DNA of 64,000 bases, taken from positions 221,913 to 285,912 of the forward strand of contig NZ_JAEUXJ010000002.1 of assembly GCF_016775475.1 (NCBI RefSeq), read 5' to 3'. The stretch comes from Belnapia mucosa (GTDB lineage: Bacteria > Pseudomonadota > Alphaproteobacteria > Acetobacterales > Acetobacteraceae). The translations under genes were made by a program, and so were the position numbers. The notes under the pieces were generated by a model. That model made no database searches. It saw only the letters and a program-made list of their open reading frames with translations, and had not been told where the DNA came from. Shown here piece by piece: positions 59,573 to 64,000 of the stretch (the first letter of the stretch is position 1; each line of letters starts with the position of its first letter).

Positions 59573-60562
59573 TCAGGACCGGCGCCGGCGCTCGCTGGCC
59601 TCCGCCTTGCGGAGATCGACGATCAGCTGGAAATCCTCGTGCTTCGCCTCGCGGTAGCCGGTGCCGCCGCCGCGCTCGATCTCGCGGTAGATGTCCGGAT
59701 GCGCCTTGGGCAGCGCCAGGTGGAAGAGCTTCATGTCTTCCTTGAAGGCCGCCGGCAGTTCGGTCCGCACCGCGGTCGGCCCGTTCGGGATCGGGGCGGA
59801 GCGCCAGATGATGCGGAGGTCGCTCATCTTCAGCATCTCCTTCTCCACCATGGCGTGGAGGTTGCCGCGGCTGAACCCCTGCGCCTCGTCGCCCTGGCCG
59901 GAGGCCCAGGTCACCGCCCCATCATACTGCTTCTGCAGCACGGCGACGACGCCCTGCTCATGCCCGCCGGCGAAGCCGGTCCGGGAGAAGTACTTGCCGG
60001 TCTCCGGGTCGATCCCCGCCTGGCGCAGCGCGAAGCGCGGGATGAGATAGCCCGAGGTGGAGTTCGGATCGGCCCAGGCCAGCGACTTGCCGCGCATCTG
60101 CTCGATGCTGGTGATGCCGCTGTCGGCCCGCACCACCATGACCGAGATATAGGAGATAGAGCCGTCGCTCTCCTCCGGCACCACGATCGGCTCGATCCCG
60201 CCATTGGTATCCAGCCAGGCGCCGGCATAGCCGGAGGCGCCGAGGGACGACATCTCGATCTGCCTGGCGCTGAAGGCCTGCAGCACGCCGGCATAGTCCG
60301 AGGCGGGGAAGAGCCGCACCGGAACCTTGAAGGTTTCCTCGATCAGCTTCTGGTAGGCGCCGAAACGGCCCAGCCGGTCGCTCTCATTCTCGCCGCCGAG
60401 GAGGCCGATCCGCAGAACCGGGACCTCCGTCTTCCAGGCCCGCTCCCCGGTCTTCGGCATCTCCACCCCGGCATCGAGGGTGCGGCGTGCGGCGGCGCCG
60501 GCGGCGGCGGGCAGCATGGCGGCGCCGGCGAGGAGGCCGGCGAAATGGCGGCGGGTCAGCAT
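59573..60562 (-). CDS. phnD: PhnD-type phosphonate/phosphite binding protein (copy 2)
   Basis: This 329-residue exported receptor has a Tat- or Sec-like signal ([25 protein letters not shown]), then [53 protein letters not shown] and [20 protein letters not shown]. It aligns over its full length with the phnD at 57681-58652, so a tandem duplication with phnC between the copies is likely. It is the first gene of the transporter operon; a Pho-box-like repeat lies 67 bases upstream of its start. The N-terminal RR motif suggests Tat export. Confidence 0.9.
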   Translation of the reverse strand: MLTRRHFAGLLAGAAMLPAAAGAAARRTLDAGVEMPKTGERAWKTEVPVLRIGLLGGENESDRLGRFGAYQKLIEETFKVPVRLFPASDYAGVLQAFSARQIEMSSLGASGYAGAWLDTNGGIEPIVVPEESDGSISYISVMVVRADSGITSIEQMRGKSLAWADPNSTSGYLIPRFALRQAGIDPETGKYFSRTGFAGGHEQGVVAVLQKQYDGAVTWASGQGDEAQGFSRGNLHAMVEKEMLKMSDLRIIWRSAPIPNGPTAVRTELPAAFKEDMKLFHLALPKAHPDIYREIERGGGTGYREAKHEDFQLIVDLRKAEASERRRRS

Positions 60563-60628
60563 GGGGGTCTCTCCCGATGGCGTTGCGCGGCCTCTAGCAG
60601 CCGCCCGGGACAGGCGGATGATACCGGC

Positions 60629-60646
60629 GTGACATCCCCGTGACGC
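60629..60646 (-). promoter_or_regulatory. Pho-box-like direct repeat upstream of the phnD operon
   Basis: On the minus strand GCGTCAC and ATGTCAC are separated by GGGG, so the GTCA cores repeat at 11-base spacing as in PhoB boxes (CTGTCAT-N4-CTGTCAT). Matches are 4 and 5 of 7. The site lies 67 bases upstream of phnD copy 2, consistent with phosphate-starvation control. This is a moderate match only. Confidence 0.4.
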
Positions 60647-60710
60647 CGCGCCGGGGCTTGCCGCCGCCCGCCGCCCCGGCCAGCCTGGGGGTCAATCCGG
60701 GAGGACAAGA

Positions 60711-61676
60711 ATGCCCAGCCGCCGCACCCTGCTGGCCCTGCCAGCCCTGCTCGCCCCCCGCCTGGCCGCGGGGCAGGAGGCCTATCCGGCCCGCGCCATC
60801 ACCGTCTATTCGGGTTATGCGCCGGGCGGCGTCACCGATGTCACCTCCCGCGCCGTCGCCGAGCGGATGGGGGTGGAGCTCGGCGTGCCGGTGGTGGTGG
60901 AGAACCGGGTCGGCGCCGCGACGGCGGTGGCCAATACCGCCGCCGCCCAGGCCAGGCCGGATGGCTATACGCTGCTGATGGGCACCTCGACGCTCGCCAT
61001 CAATCCCGGCCTGCAACCCAACCTGACCCCGAAGGAGCCGCTGAAGGACCTGGCCCCGATCGGCATGGTCTTCCGCAGCGCCTTCGTCCTGCATGTCCAT
61101 CCGGGCGTGCCGGCCCGCAGCACGGCGGAGCTGATCGCCTGGTGCAAGGCCAATCCCGGCAAGCTGAATTTCGGCAGCAGCGGCACCGGGGCGGTGAACC
61201 ACCTGGCCCAGGCGCTCTTTGCCCAGCGGGCCGGGATCGAGGTGGTGCATGTCCCCTATCGCGGCGGAGCGCCGGCGCTGATCGACCTCCGCGCCGGGCG
61301 GATCGGCGCGATGTTCCAGGCGGTGCTGGAAGCCCTGCCGGCCCTGCAGGACGGCGCGACCCGCGGCCTCGCCATCTCCTCCGCGGCGCGGGAGCCGCTG
61401 CTGCCCGACCTGCCGCCGGTGGCGGAGACGCTGCTCGGATTCGACGCTGTGTTCTGGCAGGGCCTGTTTGCCCCCGCTGCGACGCCGGCGCCGGTCCTGG
61501 CGCGGCTCGGCACCGCATTGCGCGCCGCGACCGAGGATCCTGTGCTGCGCGCCCGCATGGCCCAGCAGGGCGTCGCCATCGCCACCGGCGACGCGGCCGA
61601 GCTGCGGGCGCTGCTGGAGCGCGAGACCGGCCTGTGGGGCCGGCTGATCCGGGAGGCGGACATCAAGGCGGAGTAG
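60711..61676 (+). CDS. Bug-family (TctC-like) periplasmic solute receptor
   Basis: This 321-residue exported receptor starts with MPSRRTLLALPALLAPRLAAG and has the Bug motifs YPARAITVYSGYAPGGVTDV, GVPVVVENRVGAATAVAN and VPYRGGAPALIDL. A GGGAGGAC ribosome site precedes the ATG. It diverges from the phnD operon across 148 bases, so any shared control site would sit there. Ligand unknown; no membrane partner. Confidence 0.88.
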   Translation: MPSRRTLLALPALLAPRLAAGQEAYPARAITVYSGYAPGGVTDVTSRAVAERMGVELGVPVVVENRVGAATAVANTAAAQARPDGYTLLMGTSTLAINPGLQPNLTPKEPLKDLAPIGMVFRSAFVLHVHPGVPARSTAELIAWCKANPGKLNFGSSGTGAVNHLAQALFAQRAGIEVVHVPYRGGAPALIDLRAGRIGAMFQAVLEALPALQDGATRGLAISSAAREPLLPDLPPVAETLLGFDAVFWQGLFAPAATPAPVLARLGTALRAATEDPVLRARMAQQGVAIATGDAAELRALLERETGLWGRLIREADIKAE

Positions 61677-61918
61677 CGGGCTGCCCGGAATCCTGGCGCC
61701 TTTGCCGCAGATGTTAACGAATTAAGGACAGTATTCCCTCGGGGCGATGTTCTGTTCCGTAGAAAAAATATCTCCAGACAGTTACCAGGTCAGGATGTTT
61801 CTCAGCGGCTGTTTAATATGCCCGCTATACTGATAGCCGATGGCAGGCGTTTCACGCTTCGCTTCTTCTTGCTGAGAAGCGCCGCCATCCGTTGCTTCAG
61901 TAAGAGAGAGCAAGATAC
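61677..61918. other. AT-rich regulatory leader before the tandem-repeat protein gene
   Basis: This 242-base gap is clearly richer in A and T than the rest of the window (for example AGAAAAAATATCT near 61760). It contains a TATACT hexamer (61826-61831) that could be a -10 element, though I see no good -35 at 17 bases. A 7-bp hairpin CGCTTCT/AGAAGCG (61860-61881) follows. A GAGAG ribosome site lies about 10 bases before the ATG. Confidence 0.5.
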
Positions 61919-64000
61919 ATGGGTGTGTCAGTTTCAGCCGCGCCGGTCCTTGGCGGCCTCAATCCCCTGACGGTCACTGAAGGCGATTCGCCGCATGCCG
62001 CCGCGAGCGGCCTCTCCGTCACCGGTGGCGCAAGCTATGGCGGCGGCTCCGTCACCTTCAACCTGAGCGATTCGCGCGGCTCCGACCAGCTCAGGCTGGT
62101 CAGCGCTGCCGATGGCAACGCTTCGGGCGCGGTGTCCTTCGATGCCAATGGCTTCGTCTATCTCGGCAACGGCACCGGCCGCGACATCATCGGCACCGTC
62201 GATGGCAGCCAGAACGGGCAGAACGGCCACCCTCTGACGGTCAACTTCACCGGCCCGATCCCCAACCCGAGCTTCGAGAATGCGCTGGCCGGCTGGACGA
62301 TCGAGAACCAGCGCGTCCTCCTCGGCAGCACCGTCATCAACGGCCATGTCACGCCGGGCGATGTGACGGACCCGCCCAATACGAGCGGCGATGCCGATGG
62401 TGCCTCGATGTCCTTCGACCATGAAGTGTCGACCAGCGAGTACACGAACGGCCTCAACTCGCTGCGCCTGTTCAACAACGGCGGCACCGACAACGGCTAC
62501 GATGTCGTCCATGGCCCCTATGCCTATTCCGGCACCTTCGAATCCATGGCCGGGGATGTGCTGCGCTTCGACTGGAAGGCGGAAGGGGGCACCGATGCCT
62601 ATGACGCCTTCGGCTATCTGATGAATGCGGATACCGGCGAATCCGTGGTGGTGCTGAACCAGACCGGCGCCGATCCCTCCGGCGTGACGCCTTGGACCAC
62701 CGCCACCGTGACGGTGCCGAAGGATGGCAACTGGTTCTTCGTCTTCGTCGCCGGCACCTGGGACGCGACCGGCGGCCAAGCCGTCGGCGGCTCGCTCTTC
62801 ATCGACAATTTCAAGATCGTCAACGCGCTCGTCACCGATTCGGTCGTCCAGGCCGTCGCCAATCAGGTCACCTATGAATCGGCGACGGATGCCGCCCTGC
62901 CGTCCCGCACCCTGACGGTCAGCGTGACCGATGGCGGCGGCACCATGCAGACGGCGAATGCCGCCCTCGTTGTCACCAATATCGAGGACGCGCCGACCGG
63001 CGGGCTGGCGGTGGCCGGGACCGCGAAGCAGGGCGAGGTGCTGACCGCGCCGGGCGACATCGTCGATCCGGATGGCTTCGATCCCTCGGCCGTGGCCCGT
63101 CAGTGGCAGCGCCAGGGCACCGATGGCGACTGGATCAACATCGCCGGCGCGACGGGCACGACCTATACGCTGACCGAACCCGATGTGACCCACGCCATCC
63201 GCGTGGTCTCCAGCTTCACCGATGCCGGCGGCATCGCGGAGCAGATCACCAGCAACCCGACCGCATCGGTCGAGAATGTCAACGACGCCCCGACCGGCGG
63301 CATCGGTCTGTCCGGCACCCTGAAGCTGGGTTCGGTGCTGACGCTGTCGGGCGATATCGGCGACCTGGATGACCTCGGCCCCATCACCTATCACTGGGAA
63401 CGCCAGAACGCCGATGGCAGCTGGGCCGATACCGGGGCGACGGGCACGCGCTACACCCTGGCCTCGGCCGATATCGGCCATGGGATGCGGGCGGTGGCGA
63501 CCTATACCGATGGCCACGGCACGGCGGAACAGGTCGTCAGCACCAATGCTGCCGTCACCTTCGCCCCCGGCTCCTACTGGGGCCTGGCCGGGGCGGGTGA
63601 CTTCGCCGGCGACGGCAAGGCCGACATCCTCTGGCACGGCCAGGGCGGCGATGTGGCGGTCTGGCAGATGAACGGGTCGCACGCCACCAGTGGCGGCGTG
63701 GTCGGCTTCAGCCCCGGCAGCTACTGGTCCCTCGCCGGGACGGGGGATTTCGACGCCAACGGCACCTCCGACATCCTCTGGCGCGGCCAGGGCGGCGAGG
63801 TCTCGGTCTGGCAGATGAATGGCACCCAGATCAGCGGCGGCGGCCCCGTGGACTTCAACCCGGGCGACTACTGGAGCGTTGCCGGGACGGGCGACTTCAA
63901 CGGCAACGGGACGTCCGACATCCTCTGGCGCGGCCATGGCGGCGAGGTGTCGATCTGGCAGATGAACGGCAACCAGATCAGCGGCGGCGGCAGCGTGGAC
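61919..64000 (+). CDS. Large multi-domain repeat protein (Ig/cadherin-like plus FG-GAP/VCBS-like repeats), cut by window edge
   Basis: The frame is open for 694 codons from ATG 61919 to the right edge. It has no classical signal peptide. Residues 1-110 resemble a Calx/cadherin-like segment (LNPLTVTEGDSPHAA, FNLSDSRGSDQLRL), and residues about 120-290 a jelly-roll carbohydrate-binding-like domain starting NPSFENALAGWTIENQ. Two Ig-like repeats follow, each introduced by a DAPTGG motif (about residues 360-550). Then come 49-residue repeats with GDFDANGTSDILW, a calcium-binding FG-GAP-like loop. The missing signal peptide and repeat-rich make-up suggest type I secretion or a surface adhesin. Confidence 0.85.
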   Translation, partial: MGVSVSAAPVLGGLNPLTVTEGDSPHAAASGLSVTGGASYGGGSVTFNLSDSRGSDQLRLVSAADGNASGAVSFDANGFVYLGNGTGRDIIGTVDGSQNGQNGHPLTVNFTGPIPNPSFENALAGWTIENQRVLLGSTVINGHVTPGDVTDPPNTSGDADGASMSFDHEVSTSEYTNGLNSLRLFNNGGTDNGYDVVHGPYAYSGTFESMAGDVLRFDWKAEGGTDAYDAFGYLMNADTGESVVVLNQTGADPSGVTPWTTATVTVPKDGNWFFVFVAGTWDATGGQAVGGSLFIDNFKIVNALVTDSVVQAVANQVTYESATDAALPSRTLTVSVTDGGGTMQTANAALVVTNIEDAPTGGLAVAGTAKQGEVLTAPGDIVDPDGFDPSAVARQWQRQGTDGDWINIAGATGTTYTLTEPDVTHAIRVVSSFTDAGGIAEQITSNPTASVENVNDAPTGGIGLSGTLKLGSVLTLSGDIGDLDDLGPITYHWERQNADGSWADTGATGTRYTLASADIGHGMRAVATYTDGHGTAEQVVSTNAAVTFAPGSYWGLAGAGDFAGDGKADILWHGQGGDVAVWQMNGSHATSGGVVGFSPGSYWSLAGTGDFDANGTSDILWRGQGGEVSVWQMNGTQISGGGPVDFNPGDYWSVAGTGDFNGNGTSDILWRGHGGEVSIWQMNGNQISGGGSVD
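63569..64000 (+). repeat. 147-bp tandem repeats encoding FG-GAP-like units
   Basis: Two complete copies (63569-63715, 63716-63862) and a third cut by the edge (63863-64000) encode 49-residue units of the form GxYWxLAGxGDF...DILW...VWQMNG...GG. Copies two and three are nearly identical over long stretches. The array probably continues beyond the window. Confidence 0.9.

Noticed and set aside
1..64000. CRISPR arrays, insertion sequences, prophage or rRNA genes
   Set aside because: No regularly spaced short repeats, transposase motifs, phage structural genes or rRNA sequence were seen on either strand.

Overview
The window is very GC-rich (about 70 percent by eye) chromosomal DNA from an alphaproteobacterium, most likely of the Acetobacteraceae (Roseomonas-like). 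This placement is an inference. It rests on an AcpXL-type very-long-chain fatty acid cluster, an alphaproteobacterial L28 protein, two HWE-type sensor kinases, an SUV3-like helicase and six scattered Bug-family (TctC-like) solute receptors that have no TctA/TctB membrane partners. No insertion sequence, prophage, CRISPR array or rRNA was seen. The only mobile-element-like candidate is a 162-bp palindromic intergenic element at 31584-31745.

Layout. Positions 1-3396 (minus strand) hold acpXL-fabZ-fabF2-fabF1-adh, the order known from rhizobial lipid A very-long-chain fatty acid loci, followed by tRNA-Leu(CAA). Positions 3648-9044 (minus) are a MarR-controlled aromatic hydroxylation cluster: marR, an HpaB-like monooxygenase, a Leu/Ile/Val-type binding protein, a flavin monooxygenase and a Bug receptor. 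A second Bug gene diverges from marR across a perfect 17-bp palindrome. Positions 10236-15768 (minus) encode a NitT/Tau-type ABC transporter with an amidohydrolase, a SnoaL-like protein and another Bug receptor. Positions 15977-20136 hold a GAF-PAS-GGDEF-EAL protein, an SDR, rpmB, and an ATP-binding protein whose start codon lies inside the rpmB terminator.

Positions 20096-31584 form a catabolic island. A flavin monooxygenase/DUF2783 pair diverges from a long plus-strand run: class V aminotransferase, HTD2/MaoC-type hydratase, CaiB/BaiF CoA-transferase, CitE-like lyase, hmgA, fahA, SnoaL, a membrane protein, an Ldh-type dehydrogenase and a Bug receptor. The hydratase, transferase and lyase set resembles itaconate/mesaconate-type C5-dicarboxylate degradation, which would feed acetyl-CoA and pyruvate. 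hmgA and fahA complete part of the tyrosine/homogentisate route to fumarate and acetoacetate. Positions 31750-41337 hold a TetR regulator with a divergent membrane protein, sensor kinases, a MaoC dehydratase, a dipeptide/oligopeptide-type receptor and a PPP-type phosphatase. Positions 41396-45522 hold two RNA helicase genes in tandem. Positions 45664-48951 hold a HutD-like protein, an LLM flavin enzyme and an M3 peptidase.

Positions 48985-51623 hold a small gene under a Fur-like box and a tatA-mtnB-mtnD-mtnC operon (minus) joining twin-arginine export to methionine salvage. Positions 51926-53870 hold a TerC-like membrane protein, with a hairpin over its ribosome binding site, and a Bug receptor. 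Positions 54091-60562 hold an HWE kinase and a phosphonate-type transporter with two PhnD paralogues. Positions 60711-64000 hold a Bug receptor and the 5' part of a large tandem-repeat (FG-GAP/VCBS-like) protein that runs off the right edge.

The overall picture is a metabolically versatile environmental heterotroph with many periplasmic capture systems, aromatic and dicarboxylate catabolism and several sensory kinases. Most operon calls rest on ATGA/GTGA/TGATG junctions that are visible in the sequence.
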